A stretch of 64,000 nucleotides of DNA from Telluria beijingensis. Lineage in GTDB: Bacteria > Pseudomonadota > Gammaproteobacteria > Burkholderiales > Burkholderiaceae_D. Shown here piece by piece: positions 39,351 to 48,447 of this stretch; the stretch's first letter is position 1, and the number at the start of each line of letters is the position of its first letter. The notes under the pieces are model-generated. The model saw only the letters and a list, made by a program, of their open reading frames with translations, did no database searches and was not told the origin of the DNA. The stretch is from positions 4,374,039 to 4,438,038 of the forward strand of contig NZ_CP132480.1 in assembly GCF_030770395.1 (NCBI RefSeq). Reading direction: 5' to 3'. The position numbers were made by a program, and so were the translations under genes.

Positions 39351-41837
39351 ATGACATCCGACAATCCCGACCTGATGTACCGCCTGCTCGTCCAGGGCGT
39401 GGTCGACTACGCCATCTACATGCTCACGCCGGATGGCGTCGTCTCCAGCTGGAATGCCGGCGCCCAGCGCGCCAAAGGCTACACCGCCGACGAGATCGTC
39501 GGCCAGCACTACGCCCGCTTCTACCAGGACGACGACCGGCAAGCCGGCCTGCCCGCCAAGAACCTCGAGATCGCGACCCGCACCGGCCGCTTCGAAGACC
39601 AGGGCTGGCGCGTGCGCAGGGACGGCAGTGCTTTCTGGGCCCACGTCGTGATCGACGCCATCCGCGACGATGCCGGCGCCCTGCTCGGCTTCGCCAAGAT
39701 CACCCGCGACTGCACCGAACAGCGCCAGGCCGAACTGGCCCAGCGCGAACAGGAACGGCGCTACCGCTACCTGATCCAGGGGGTGACCGATTACGCCATC
39801 TACATGCTCGACACCGACGGCCACGTGGTCAACTGGAATGCCGGCGCCGAGCGCGCCAAGGGCTACAAGGCGGCCGAGATCGTCGGCCAGCATTTCTCGG
39901 TGTTCTACACCGAACCGGATCGCCGGGCCGGCCTGCCGCGCCAGGCACTGGAAACGGCGCGCAGCGAGGCGCGTTTCGAGGCCGAGGGCTGGCGCCTGCG
40001 CAAGGACGGCACGCGCTTCTGGACCAGCGTCGTGATCGATGCCATCCGCGACGACGACGGCCAACTGATCGGCTTCGCCAAGATCACGCGCGACATCACC
40101 GAGCGCCATGAGCAGCAGCGCAAGCTGGTCGAGGCCAAGGACCTGGCCGAAGCCTACAGCCGCCAGATGGGCTCCCTGTCGCATTTCCTCGATTCGGTGA
40201 TCGCCAACATCCCCGCCAGCGTGCTGGTGCTGGATGTCGCGTCGCGCACCATCCTGCTGGCGAACCAGCAGGCCCAGCGCCTGTTCGCCCAAGCCTATGT
40301 CGACCTGAAGGGCCTGGTGGCCGGCGATTGCCTGAGCCCGAGCGTGGCCGAGTACATCGCCTGCCAGGCGGAGACTTCGGCGCCGGCCAGGATCGGGTTC
40401 GGCGATGCCGTGCTGGTGCAGACCTCGGTCGGCCCGCGCAGCCTGCGCAGCCGCACGGTGCTGGGCAAGCAGCCCGACGGCGAAGGCGACTACGTCCTGA
40501 TCATCACCGAGGACGTCACCGACGAGCTGGCCGCCTACGCCCAGATCCACCACATGGCCCAGCACGACGGCCTGACCAACCTGCCGAACCGTAACCTGTT
40601 CAACGAACGCCTGAAGGATGCCATCGCACACGGCGCGGACGACGGCTCGGGCGTGGGCATCCTGTGCCTCGACCTCGATAATTTCAAGAACATCAACGAC
40701 GCCTTCGGCCACGGCTTCGGCGACAAGATCCTCCTGATGCTGGCCAGCCGCCTGCGCAAGACCCTGCGCGACCAGGACACGCTGGCCCGCCTCGGCGGCG
40801 ACGAATTCGCCGTGGTGCTGCCGCGCGTAAAACGCCTGGAAGAAGCGCAGCAGGCGGCGCAGCGCCTGATCGAGGCGGTGGCGCCGGCCTTCTCGATCGA
40901 CGGCCACAGCTTCGCGGTCGGCATCAGCATCGGCATCGCGCTGTCCACGCCCGCCGGCAACACGGCCGAGCAACTGCTGCAGTACGCGGACATGGCCCTG
41001 TACGAAGCCAAGCGCAACGGCCGCAATCGCCACGAGGTATTCCGTCCCGAGCTCGAAGCGGCGGCGCGCGTGCGGCGCCAGATCGAGATCGACCTGCGCC
41101 GCGCGCTGCACCGCGGCGAGCTGCAGATGCACTACCAGCCGATCATCGAAAAGGCCGGCAACCGCATCTCGGGCTACGAGGCCCTGATCCGCTGGCAGCA
41201 TCCGGAGCGCGGTCCGATTTCTCCGATCGACTTCATCCCGATCGCCGAAGAAACCGGCCTGATCCACGAACTGGGCGCCCGCGCACTCAACCTGGCTTGC
41301 CAGGAAGCGGCGACCTGGAGCAATGGCGAGACGATCGCCGTCAACCTGTCGCCAATCCAGTTCAAGAGCAGCGAGCTGGTGAGCATGGTGGCGCTGGCGC
41401 TGGCCGATGCCGGCCTGGCGGCCGAGCGGCTGGAACTGGAAATCACCGAGTCGGTTTTGCTCGACAATAGCGACGGCAATATCCGCACGCTGAAGGCGCT
41501 GAAGAAGCTGGGCGTGCGCATCTCGCTCGACGATTTCGGCACCGGCTATTCGTCGCTGAGCTATCTGCGCTCCTTCCCCTTCGACAAGATCAAGATCGAC
41601 AAATCGTTCGTGCAAGAGATCGGGGAAAGCCGCGAAGCTATGGCCATCATCCGCGCCATCACCGGCCTCTCCAGCAGCCTGCTGATCGAGACCACGGCCG
41701 AGGGCGTCGAGACCGAAGAGCAGTTGCGGCGCCTGATGGAAGAAGGCTGCTCGCACTTTCAGGGCTATCTGTTCGGCCGTCCCGAAGCGGCCGAGAACCG
41801 CGTCCAGCGGCTCGACCGGCAGATGACCGGACCGTAG
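39351..41837 (+). CDS. PAS-PAS-PAS-GGDEF-EAL cyclic-di-GMP protein
   Basis: 828 aa from ATG 39351 (MTSDNPDLMYRLL); the upstream frame lacks coding character. Two near-identical PAS domains with PAC segments (about residues 10-125 and 132-250, each YAIYML...WNAGA.RAKGY), a third PAS-like region (280-395), GGDEF (RLGGDEF, about 480) and EAL (EALIRW, about 610; DDFGTGYSSL further on). Both catalytic motifs are intact, so diguanylate cyclase and phosphodiesterase activities are both possible. No membrane segment; cytoplasmic. It makes or degrades c-di-GMP in response to an unknown PAS ligand. Confidence 0.93.
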   Translation: MTSDNPDLMYRLLVQGVVDYAIYMLTPDGVVSSWNAGAQRAKGYTADEIVGQHYARFYQDDDRQAGLPAKNLEIATRTGRFEDQGWRVRRDGSAFWAHVVIDAIRDDAGALLGFAKITRDCTEQRQAELAQREQERRYRYLIQGVTDYAIYMLDTDGHVVNWNAGAERAKGYKAAEIVGQHFSVFYTEPDRRAGLPRQALETARSEARFEAEGWRLRKDGTRFWTSVVIDAIRDDDGQLIGFAKITRDITERHEQQRKLVEAKDLAEAYSRQMGSLSHFLDSVIANIPASVLVLDVASRTILLANQQAQRLFAQAYVDLKGLVAGDCLSPSVAEYIACQAETSAPARIGFGDAVLVQTSVGPRSLRSRTVLGKQPDGEGDYVLIITEDVTDELAAYAQIHHMAQHDGLTNLPNRNLFNERLKDAIAHGADDGSGVGILCLDLDNFKNINDAFGHGFGDKILLMLASRLRKTLRDQDTLARLGGDEFAVVLPRVKRLEEAQQAAQRLIEAVAPAFSIDGHSFAVGISIGIALSTPAGNTAEQLLQYADMALYEAKRNGRNRHEVFRPELEAAARVRRQIEIDLRRALHRGELQMHYQPIIEKAGNRISGYEALIRWQHPERGPISPIDFIPIAEETGLIHELGARALNLACQEAATWSNGETIAVNLSPIQFKSSELVSMVALALADAGLAAERLELEITESVLLDNSDGNIRTLKALKKLGVRISLDDFGTGYSSLSYLRSFPFDKIKIDKSFVQEIGESREAMAIIRAITGLSSSLLIETTAEGVETEEQLRRLMEEGCSHFQGYLFGRPEAAENRVQRLDRQMTGP

Positions 41838-42275
41838 GAGTGTGCGGTCTCCGTAATACTACTGAGGCCGCAACAGGTCGAATACTGAGACGGCCCTGTT
41901 TACGGTTCGAGGTCCGCGCAAGCCTGATTTGTTTGGGCTATACTCCGCCCAGTCCTCTATAGGACTTCCCGCTCAATGGACGCCAGGGATATCGACTGGC
42001 CTGCCTGACAATCCATGTCAGCGCGTCATATCCGTGTTGCCTGCAAGGCCGGCCTGGCTGTCATCCAGCTGGCCGTTGCCTTGCCTTCGCTATGCGTCGG
42101 TTGCCGAGTTTTGTTGCTGCCTTCACAGACCGCGACAGGTCCCGACAACCCGTTCCTTATCGGTGCTTCCAGACCGCCAGCAGGCGGTGTGGGACCGTTC
42201 CTTTACCGAGCCGTTGAACTTTTTAAATCTGATTGCATGCCAGGCCATCGCAAACATTTTTCAGGTGATACTCGT
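41838..42275. other. 438-bp gap upstream of mqo without a supported gene
   Basis: The open frame covering this gap is fused in phase to mqo, but its sequence is not protein-like and has no ribosome site. No promoter, riboswitch or repeat was recognised. It probably carries the mqo promoter and leader. Confidence 0.4.
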
Positions 42276-43865
42276 ATGCGTACCTCGCTTCTAGTTGTCC
42301 TTTCTTGCTTCATCGTTGCATCCTGCAGCAAAGCACCCGCTCCTTCCAATGACAAGCCGGTCGATGTCGTCCTGATCGGCGCCGGCGTCATGAGCGCCAC
42401 CCTCGGCACCATGCTCAAGGAACTGGATCCCAACCTCACTATCCAGATGTTCGAGCGCATGGATTCGGTCTCGGCCGAAAGCTCCGACGCGATGAACAAT
42501 GCCGGCACCGGTCACTCCGGTTTCGCCGAGCTGAACTACACCCCCGAAATGCCGGACGGTACCATCGACACCAAGAAGGCGGTCGACATCAACGAACAGT
42601 TCGAAATCTCGAAGCAGTTCTGGGCCTACCAGGTGCAGAAGCAATACCTGGGCGCGCCGAACACCTTCATCAACAATGTGCCGCACATGGCCTTTGTCTG
42701 GGGTGACGACAACATCAACTACCTGCGCAAGCGCTACGACGCGCTGCAAAAGGAAAACCTCTTCAAGGGCATGCTGTACAGCGAAGACCACGAGACGATC
42801 CGCAAGTGGGCGCCGCTGGTCATGAACGGCCGCGACGCCAGCCAGAAAGTGGCCGCGACCCGCATGGACATCGGTACCGACGTCAACTACGGCACCCTGA
42901 CCCGCAGCATGGTCACTCACCTGACCGGCACCCACGGCATGACCCTGAACCTGCGTAGCGAAGTGCAGGACATCAAGCGTGGCGAAAACGGCCTGTGGAA
43001 CGTGACGGTCAAGAACCTGGCGGACAACAAGCTCAAGACCGTGAGCGCCAAATTCGTGTTCATCGGCGCCGGCGGCGGCGCGCTGCCGCTGCTGGAAAAG
43101 ACCGGCATCCCCGAAGCCAAGGGCTACGGCGGCGTCCCGGTCGGCGGCCAGTGGCTGGTGACCACCAACCAGGCGCTGATCGACGCCCACCACGCCAAGG
43201 TGTACGGCAAGGCCTCGGTCGGTTCGCCGCCGATGTCGGTCCCGCACCTCGATACCCGCATCATCGACGGCAAGAAAGCCCTGCTGTTCGGACCGTTCGC
43301 GACCTTCTCGACCAAGTTCCTCAAGAACGGTTCGTGGATCGACCTGCCGGCCTCGATCGGCGCCGGCAACGTGCGTCCGATGGTGCAGGCCGGCATCGAC
43401 AACATCCCGCTGACCAAGTACCTGGTCGAGCAGGTGATGAACTCGCAGGAAGACCGCGTGGCCACGCTGCGCGAGTACCTGCCGGAAGCGAAGATCGAAG
43501 ACTGGGAACTGGTCAATGCCGGCCAGCGCGTCCAGATCGTCAAGGACGACCCGAAGAAGGGTGGCCTGCTGCAGTTCGGTACCGAAGTCGTTGCCTCGGC
43601 TGACGGCTCCGTCACTGCCCTGCTGGGTGCTTCGCCAGGCGCCTCGACCGCTGCGCCGATCATGCTGAAGGTGCTCAAGGCATCGGCCTTCCGCGACCAG
43701 CTGGAAACGCCGGCATGGCAAGCGAAGATGCATGAAATGATCCCGTCGTACGGCCGCAAGCTGAACGACGATCCGGCCTTCGCCAACCAGATCCGCCAGC
43801 AGAGCAGCGCCGCGCTGGGCCTGAAGGCGTTCACGCTGGATGTGCCGGCGGCGGGACAGGAGTAA
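42276..43865 (+). CDS. mqo: Malate:quinone oxidoreductase with lipoprotein-like signal
   Basis: 529 aa from ATG 42276, preceded by AGGTGA. FAD-binding VVLIGAGVMSATLG near residue 32, ERMDSVSAESSDAMNNAGTGHSG and the C-terminal quinone-side region are typical of Mqo. It oxidises malate to oxaloacetate and passes electrons to the quinone pool. Unusually, the N-terminus is a signal sequence with a lipobox-like VASC (Cys about residue 17, followed by SKAP), which would anchor it by lipid. E. coli Mqo also has a hydrophobic N-terminus, but a lipobox is not expected for a cytoplasmic-facing enzyme. It is transcribed alone. Confidence 0.9.
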   Translation: MRTSLLVVLSCFIVASCSKAPAPSNDKPVDVVLIGAGVMSATLGTMLKELDPNLTIQMFERMDSVSAESSDAMNNAGTGHSGFAELNYTPEMPDGTIDTKKAVDINEQFEISKQFWAYQVQKQYLGAPNTFINNVPHMAFVWGDDNINYLRKRYDALQKENLFKGMLYSEDHETIRKWAPLVMNGRDASQKVAATRMDIGTDVNYGTLTRSMVTHLTGTHGMTLNLRSEVQDIKRGENGLWNVTVKNLADNKLKTVSAKFVFIGAGGGALPLLEKTGIPEAKGYGGVPVGGQWLVTTNQALIDAHHAKVYGKASVGSPPMSVPHLDTRIIDGKKALLFGPFATFSTKFLKNGSWIDLPASIGAGNVRPMVQAGIDNIPLTKYLVEQVMNSQEDRVATLREYLPEAKIEDWELVNAGQRVQIVKDDPKKGGLLQFGTEVVASADGSVTALLGASPGASTAAPIMLKVLKASAFRDQLETPAWQAKMHEMIPSYGRKLNDDPAFANQIRQQSSAALGLKAFTLDVPAAGQE

Positions 43866-43917
43866 TCGGGTAAGGAATGACTGCGGCGCATACCGCCGAG
43901 TCAAGCTGCAAAACCAC

Positions 43918-44019
43918 GTCGTCCCCGCGCAGGCGGGGACCCAAGTTTGCCAGCCTAGTGTCTACGTTTGACGTAGTGGCTGCGCAAGAGACTTGGGTCC
44001 CCGCCTCCGCGGGGACGAC
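43918..44019. repeat. Paired palindromic repeat element (REP-like)
   Basis: Two 29-bp arms (43918-43946 and 43991-44019) are inverted copies with one mismatch. Each contains its own small hairpin, CCCCGC/GCGGGG-type, and begins or ends with GTCGTCC/GGACGAC. The 44-bp loop holds CTACGT/ACGTAG. A T-run follows on the plus strand. It lies between convergent mqo and the KfrA-like gene and can act as terminator for both. Confidence 0.7.
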
Positions 44020-44042
44020 TTTTTTGCGCTAACTAATCGTTC

Positions 44043-44792
44043 TTATTTGCGCGCGCGCAAGCCTTCTAATTCGGCGCGCAGGTTGCCGCGTTCGGTGCGC
44101 GAGGTGTCGAGCTTGGTGCGCAATTCCTGGACTTCGGCCGCCAGGTTGTCGCGCTCGGTCGTGACGCCGACCAGCTCCATCTGCGCGCGCAGGCGCGCAT
44201 CCGATTCGCTGGCGGTGGCCGCCACGTTGCGCTCGAGCTGCTGGCGCAGGTCGGCCAGCTGCGCATCCTTGCCGTCGATCGCCAATTGATCCTTGGCCTT
44301 GCCGACCAGGGCGTCGGCCGCGATCTGGCGCGCATTGCGCAATTCGGCCGTCAGGCGTTCGATTTCCTCGTTGCGCTCCTCGAGGATCAGCTGGGCCTGT
44401 TCGCGTGCGATGCGCGCATCCGTCAGTTCGGCGCTCAAGCCGTCGCGCTCGGCCTCCAGTTCGTTACTGGCCGCGAGCAGGGCGTCCATATCGCTCTCGG
44501 CGCGCGCCAGCGCGTCGCGCATGCCGGCGCCGGCATCCTGCGCATACTGCTGCGCCCAGCGGCCCAGCTCGGCGAGCAGCGCGGGCGGCATCTCGGCCCT
44601 GGGTGGTTCGACCGGCCTGGCGTGGTCGGCGCGCCAGGTGGCCAGGTGCTGGTGGATGGTCTTGGTCGAGCCGGCGCCGATCAGGCCGCGCACGGCCTCG
44701 ATCGTCACCTGCTTCCCGTCGTTCTGCAGGGTGTCGGCTGCCCCGATGACGTCGCCTTCCGTCACGTCCAGGTGTGCCATATCCGTTTTCAT
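44043..44792 (-). CDS. KfrA-like DNA-binding coiled-coil protein
   Basis: 249 aa. The N-terminal domain (about residues 8-60, VTEGDVIGAADTLQNDGKQVTIEAVRGLIGAGSTKT) matches the KfrA N-terminal DNA-binding family, first known from IncP plasmids. The rest is a long heptad-rich coiled coil (about 95-245). Such proteins bind operators and may act in nucleoid or segregation functions. The start could instead be Met5. It lies next to the palindromic repeat pair. The chromosomal location suggests acquisition or domestication. Confidence 0.78.
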   Translation of the reverse strand: MKTDMAHLDVTEGDVIGAADTLQNDGKQVTIEAVRGLIGAGSTKTIHQHLATWRADHARPVEPPRAEMPPALLAELGRWAQQYAQDAGAGMRDALARAESDMDALLAASNELEAERDGLSAELTDARIAREQAQLILEERNEEIERLTAELRNARQIAADALVGKAKDQLAIDGKDAQLADLRQQLERNVAATASESDARLRAQMELVGVTTERDNLAAEVQELRTKLDTSRTERGNLRAELEGLRARK

Positions 44793-44900
44793 ACCGCGTC
44801 AGGATGTTCGTTGTTGGGTTGTCCATCATACGCTAGACGATGGTTTAGTTGCTCAAAAGCATCGCTCGATGGTGACCGAATGTCGCTAATTTGCCGCCAT

Positions 44901-46415
44901 TCAGGCCGAAGCCGGCGCGGGCGATGTCATGTTGGCAAAATTCTCGTCCAGCCAGGCGTTCAGCGTGTCGCGGCCCGGCGGGTCGAGGTGCGGCAGCATC
45001 GCGGCATACCAGGCGCGTCCTTCTTCCTGGCCCAGCACGGCGTGGACGATGGGCAGGCTGTTCTGCAGGAAGATGCCGAACAGCGGCACCCGGCGCACGA
45101 ACAGCACGGTGGGATCGGTGATGCCCAGGCCCGTATAGAGCGTGCGCAGTTCGTCGAGATACGGCATCGCCCGCGCCGCCTGGCCGGACTGGGTCAGGGT
45201 CGAGATGAAGCTGGTCACGATCTGCGTGTCCGGCATCTCGCGCGACGTGGCATTGCGTTCGCGCGCCCAGGCGATCCATTCTTCGCCCCGCGCCGTGTCG
45301 CCTGTCATCGCGCAGCTGCATCCGGTTTGCAGGGCATTGAAGACGCCCGGCTCTTCGTCGCACAATGCGCTCCAGTAGCGTTGCGCATCGGCCCAGCGGT
45401 CAAGGCGCGCGCTGGCCATCGCGCACAGGCGCAGCGCATCGATGCGCAACTGGTCCTGCGCCGCCATGGCATGCGGCGTGGCGCCGGCCAGCGCCTCTTC
45501 GAAGCGGCCGGCGACCAGGTGGTCGATGGCCGCGACCAGTTCCGGCGGATCGGCTGGTGTCGCGTCCTTGCCGTTGCCCGCGTCGGCAGTGGCTGGCGTG
45601 CAGTGCGCGATGAGCTGGTCGGCATCGGTGCCCGGCAGGCGCAGGTAGGCAATGACCGGGCGCGTGGTCTTCTTTTCTTTCTTCTCGCTGCGAGCGACCT
45701 GCACATTGTCGATCGAGACGAAGGGATCGCCTTCGCCGCGGTATAGCGTCAGCATGCTGTAGCGCGGGGGATCCTCGTCGCGGCAGTCCTCGAGGATCGA
45801 AAAGAGTTCGGCGGGCGCGGTTTCGAGCCGGTGCACGGCCACGTGGGGCTCGTCGATCCAGGCAAACCTGCGCGGCAGCTCGAAGGGCGTGGCCCAGGTA
45901 TCCGTCAGTTCGCAGAACGGCTCTTCGGCGGCGGCGCGCGCCAGCGAACGGGACAGGCTAGTGAGCACGATGAATTCGACGATCCAGCCGGCAACCAGTA
46001 CGCTGCCCTCGATCCGCATCCCCGCGATGCTGCGCACCTCGTTCTCCGCCAGCAGCACCGCGAAGCGCCACATGGCGTGGGGATCGCCGAGCAGGGAAGC
46101 AAAGCTGCCCGCGTCGGCAATGGCGAGCCAGGCGGCCCAGTGGGCATACCAGCCGGCGACGCCGATCGCCAGGCCCAGCCGCCCCATCCACAGGGGATTG
46201 CGCGCCTTCGCCAGTCGCGTCACCTGCCGCGCCGCCACGCCCATGACCGCCGCGAATGCGAACATGGCGAACCAGTCGAGCAGGACGAGCGGCGAGTGCA
46301 GCGTCAGCCAGGCATACAGCCAGGCCGGAATGACGACGAATAGCGAACAGGCCGCGGTCGCGACGATGGCCTGCGCGGGCAGGCGGCCCGACGGCATGTA
46401 ATAGGGGGAACTCAT
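44901..46415 (-). CDS. Unrecognised membrane protein linked to tssK
   Basis: 504 aa. Four hydrophobic segments (about residues 17-36, 42-63, 78-97 and 135-158), then a soluble region of about 340 residues with Asp/Glu/Arg-rich helices. Its part from about 290 to 470 (LVAGRFEEALAG, LDRWADAQRYWSALCDEEPGVFNAL) looks like irregular tetratricopeptide repeats. No family recognised. It starts 18 bp after tssK on the same strand, so it is probably co-transcribed with the type VI baseplate gene. A role in that system is inferred from position only. Confidence 0.7.
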   Translation of the reverse strand: MSSPYYMPSGRLPAQAIVATAACSLFVVIPAWLYAWLTLHSPLVLLDWFAMFAFAAVMGVAARQVTRLAKARNPLWMGRLGLAIGVAGWYAHWAAWLAIADAGSFASLLGDPHAMWRFAVLLAENEVRSIAGMRIEGSVLVAGWIVEFIVLTSLSRSLARAAAEEPFCELTDTWATPFELPRRFAWIDEPHVAVHRLETAPAELFSILEDCRDEDPPRYSMLTLYRGEGDPFVSIDNVQVARSEKKEKKTTRPVIAYLRLPGTDADQLIAHCTPATADAGNGKDATPADPPELVAAIDHLVAGRFEEALAGATPHAMAAQDQLRIDALRLCAMASARLDRWADAQRYWSALCDEEPGVFNALQTGCSCAMTGDTARGEEWIAWARERNATSREMPDTQIVTSFISTLTQSGQAARAMPYLDELRTLYTGLGITDPTVLFVRRVPLFGIFLQNSLPIVHAVLGQEEGRAWYAAMLPHLDPPGRDTLNAWLDENFANMTSPAPASA

Positions 46416-46433
46416 GGGGCGTCCTCTTGTTGT

Positions 46434-47774
46434 TCAGGGCATCACCGCCAGCAATTCGAGCCTGAGCTCCTTCATGCCGGCCGGGATATAGATCGAGATC
46501 GACTGCGCCTTGATCATCCGCTCGTACATCGGCCCCTTGGCCTCGAGGATGAAATAGCAGGTATCTGGCCGCACCGGAATCGCCGCCGGCGGCTGCGGCG
46601 TGTACTGCAGGCGCACGCCGGGCAGCGCCGAGAGCACGAATTTCTCGACGTCGTCCGGGGCGCCGACCTTGAAGCGCAGCGGCGCCGCGTCGACCAGTTC
46701 CGCCGCCGGGACGTCGGCCGAGACGGCGATGTAGAAGGTGGTGTCGTCGTCGATCTTGCCGGAATCGAGCATGCCGATGTGGTAGCAGGGCCGCACCTCG
46801 TTGAGGGCGATGCCGAAGAACTTGGCCGAGATGACGGTGTCGAGCAGCTCGCGGATGAGCAGGTAGAGCCTGGCGAAGGCGGGGCCGGGATCGTGGTGCT
46901 GGTAGGCCGGCAGGTCGGACAGGGTCCAGCTCTTGGAAAAGGTCATCAGGCCGCCGGCCACGTCCAGCAGCGCCTCGAACAGGCGTTCGGGATGCAGCGC
47001 CGGGTGATGGAAATGGTGCGACAGCGTCGCATAGGCCGAACTGGCCGTGTGCAGCAGCCAGAACGAGGACATGTCGCCCGAGCGGAACTCGATCACGTTG
47101 CGGGTCGGTTCGCGGTGGTGGCCGTACAGCGCGCCGACCTTGGCCTGCAGCGCGTCGAGCAGACGCCGCAGTTGCTGGAACAGCGCCGGCGCCGCGCCCA
47201 GCGAGAGCGCCGGCGCCACCAGCGCCGGATCGATCTCGAAGCCGCCGGTGCTGCACCTGCGCACCCGCAGCAGCGGAAAGTGGATGTAGGCGTCGCGCGG
47301 CTCGAATTCGGACACCAGCCGCAGCGCGCGCTTCAGGTAGGCCAGCTGCACCGGCGCCGCCTGGGTGTACAGGTCCGGCGTTTCCGCGTTGGCCTGCACG
47401 AAGCGGGCATTGTCGATGGGCTGGCCCGGCTGCGCGAAGTTGCCGTTGAACGGCTTCAGGCCGGGCAGCGCCGCGGAATAGGTCACGGCCTGCGTCGATT
47501 GCGGCAGCTGGTTCAGGTCGATGGTGCCGGGCAGCTCGTCGACGCCGGGCGCCTCGATCAGCTCGCCGTCCTGGAAGCGCAGCGCCAGGGACAGCACGCG
47601 CAGCATGCCGCTGGCCAGCGCCTCGCGGTCGATCTCGAGCAGCTCGACCCCCCATGCATACGGATGCGCCGCCTTGACGCCCTTGTACAGGCAATGCTCG
47701 TGGTAGGCGTCCTGGCGCTGGAAATGCTGCGGGCGTAACAGCAGGCCTTCGCCCCACAGAACTTTGCTGGTCAT
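46434..47774 (-). CDS. tssK: Type VI secretion baseplate subunit TssK
   Basis: 446 aa. The opening VLWGEGLLLRPQHFQRQD is the TssK/VasE signature. The middle and C-terminal head (DLPAYQHHDPGPAFARLYLLIRELLDTV and TCYFILEAKG) match the adaptor that links the baseplate to the membrane complex. Full length. Divergent from tssEFG across a 156-bp gap, which must hold both promoters. Confidence 0.94.
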   Translation of the reverse strand: MTSKVLWGEGLLLRPQHFQRQDAYHEHCLYKGVKAAHPYAWGVELLEIDREALASGMLRVLSLALRFQDGELIEAPGVDELPGTIDLNQLPQSTQAVTYSAALPGLKPFNGNFAQPGQPIDNARFVQANAETPDLYTQAAPVQLAYLKRALRLVSEFEPRDAYIHFPLLRVRRCSTGGFEIDPALVAPALSLGAAPALFQQLRRLLDALQAKVGALYGHHREPTRNVIEFRSGDMSSFWLLHTASSAYATLSHHFHHPALHPERLFEALLDVAGGLMTFSKSWTLSDLPAYQHHDPGPAFARLYLLIRELLDTVISAKFFGIALNEVRPCYHIGMLDSGKIDDDTTFYIAVSADVPAAELVDAAPLRFKVGAPDDVEKFVLSALPGVRLQYTPQPPAAIPVRPDTCYFILEAKGPMYERMIKAQSISIYIPAGMKELRLELLAVMP

Positions 47775-47930
47775 CGCTGTTTTCCCTCACGTAGTTCTTT
47801 GCGAAAGGAAACGATAACGACGAGATGCTGTTACGCATGTGAACTTGATCAAAGGTTGGTGCCGAACACCGTGGCAACATGCGATTGGTTTTCGATATGC
47901 AACAGCAGCTTGTGCCAAAAAGGGGGCTCG

Positions 47931-48446
47931 ATGAAAGGATTCACGCCGGACCTGTTCGACCGCCTGCTCGGCCAGCCGCAGCGCAACGGCGTGGTGGTCG
48001 CGCGCCTGAACGTCGAGGAACTCAAGGATGCGGTGGCGCGCGACCTCGAAGCGCTGCTCAACACGCGTTCGACCATCCAGGACGGCGCGCTGGTCGGCTT
48101 TCCCGAGTGCGCCACGTCGATGGTCGGCTACGGGCTGTGCGATATCGCCGACCGCTCGCTGTCCAGCCCCCAGGACCGCGCCCATATCTGCAGCTGCATC
48201 GAAAACGCCATCGAACGCCACGAACCGCGCCTGCAGAACGTCAAGGCCCGGCTCGACATGCGCGACGGCTCGGCCGCGCCCACCGTCAACCGCCTCGACT
48301 TCTCGATCACGGCGGTGCTGGTGGCGAGCGTGTCGCAGGAGCCGGTGAATTTCGACGCCGTGCTGCAGCCGTCCACGCTCCAGTACAGCATCCGCAAGGC
48401 CGGCCGCGCCAGCGCCGCCGCCGCGGCCGCAACCGCGGGAGCCTGA
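47931..48446 (+). CDS. tssE: Type VI secretion baseplate subunit TssE (gp25-like)
   Basis: 171 aa from ATG 47931, preceded by AGGGGG; the longer upstream frame is not coding. Opening GFTPDLFDRLLGQP, then the gp25 lysozyme-like fold core (about residues 25-140): VARDLEALLNTRSTI, GYGLCDIADRSLSS, and the ALFQ-like strand at LDFSITAVLVA. The C-terminal tail is Ala-rich. First gene of the tssEFG operon; it ends 1 bp before the TTG of tssF. It is a wedge component at the sheath base. Confidence 0.9.
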   Translation: MKGFTPDLFDRLLGQPQRNGVVVARLNVEELKDAVARDLEALLNTRSTIQDGALVGFPECATSMVGYGLCDIADRSLSSPQDRAHICSCIENAIERHEPRLQNVKARLDMRDGSAAPTVNRLDFSITAVLVASVSQEPVNFDAVLQPSTLQYSIRKAGRASAAAAAATAGA

Positions 48447-48447
48447 A

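Noticed and set aside
38946..41756. 936-codon minus-strand frame opposite the GGDEF-EAL gene
   Set aside because: Antisense shadow; the sense strand has clear PAS, GGDEF and EAL motifs.
42015..42275. Extended N-terminus of Mqo (87 extra codons)
   Set aside because: Not protein-like; the ATG at 42276 has a good ribosome site and begins a signal sequence.
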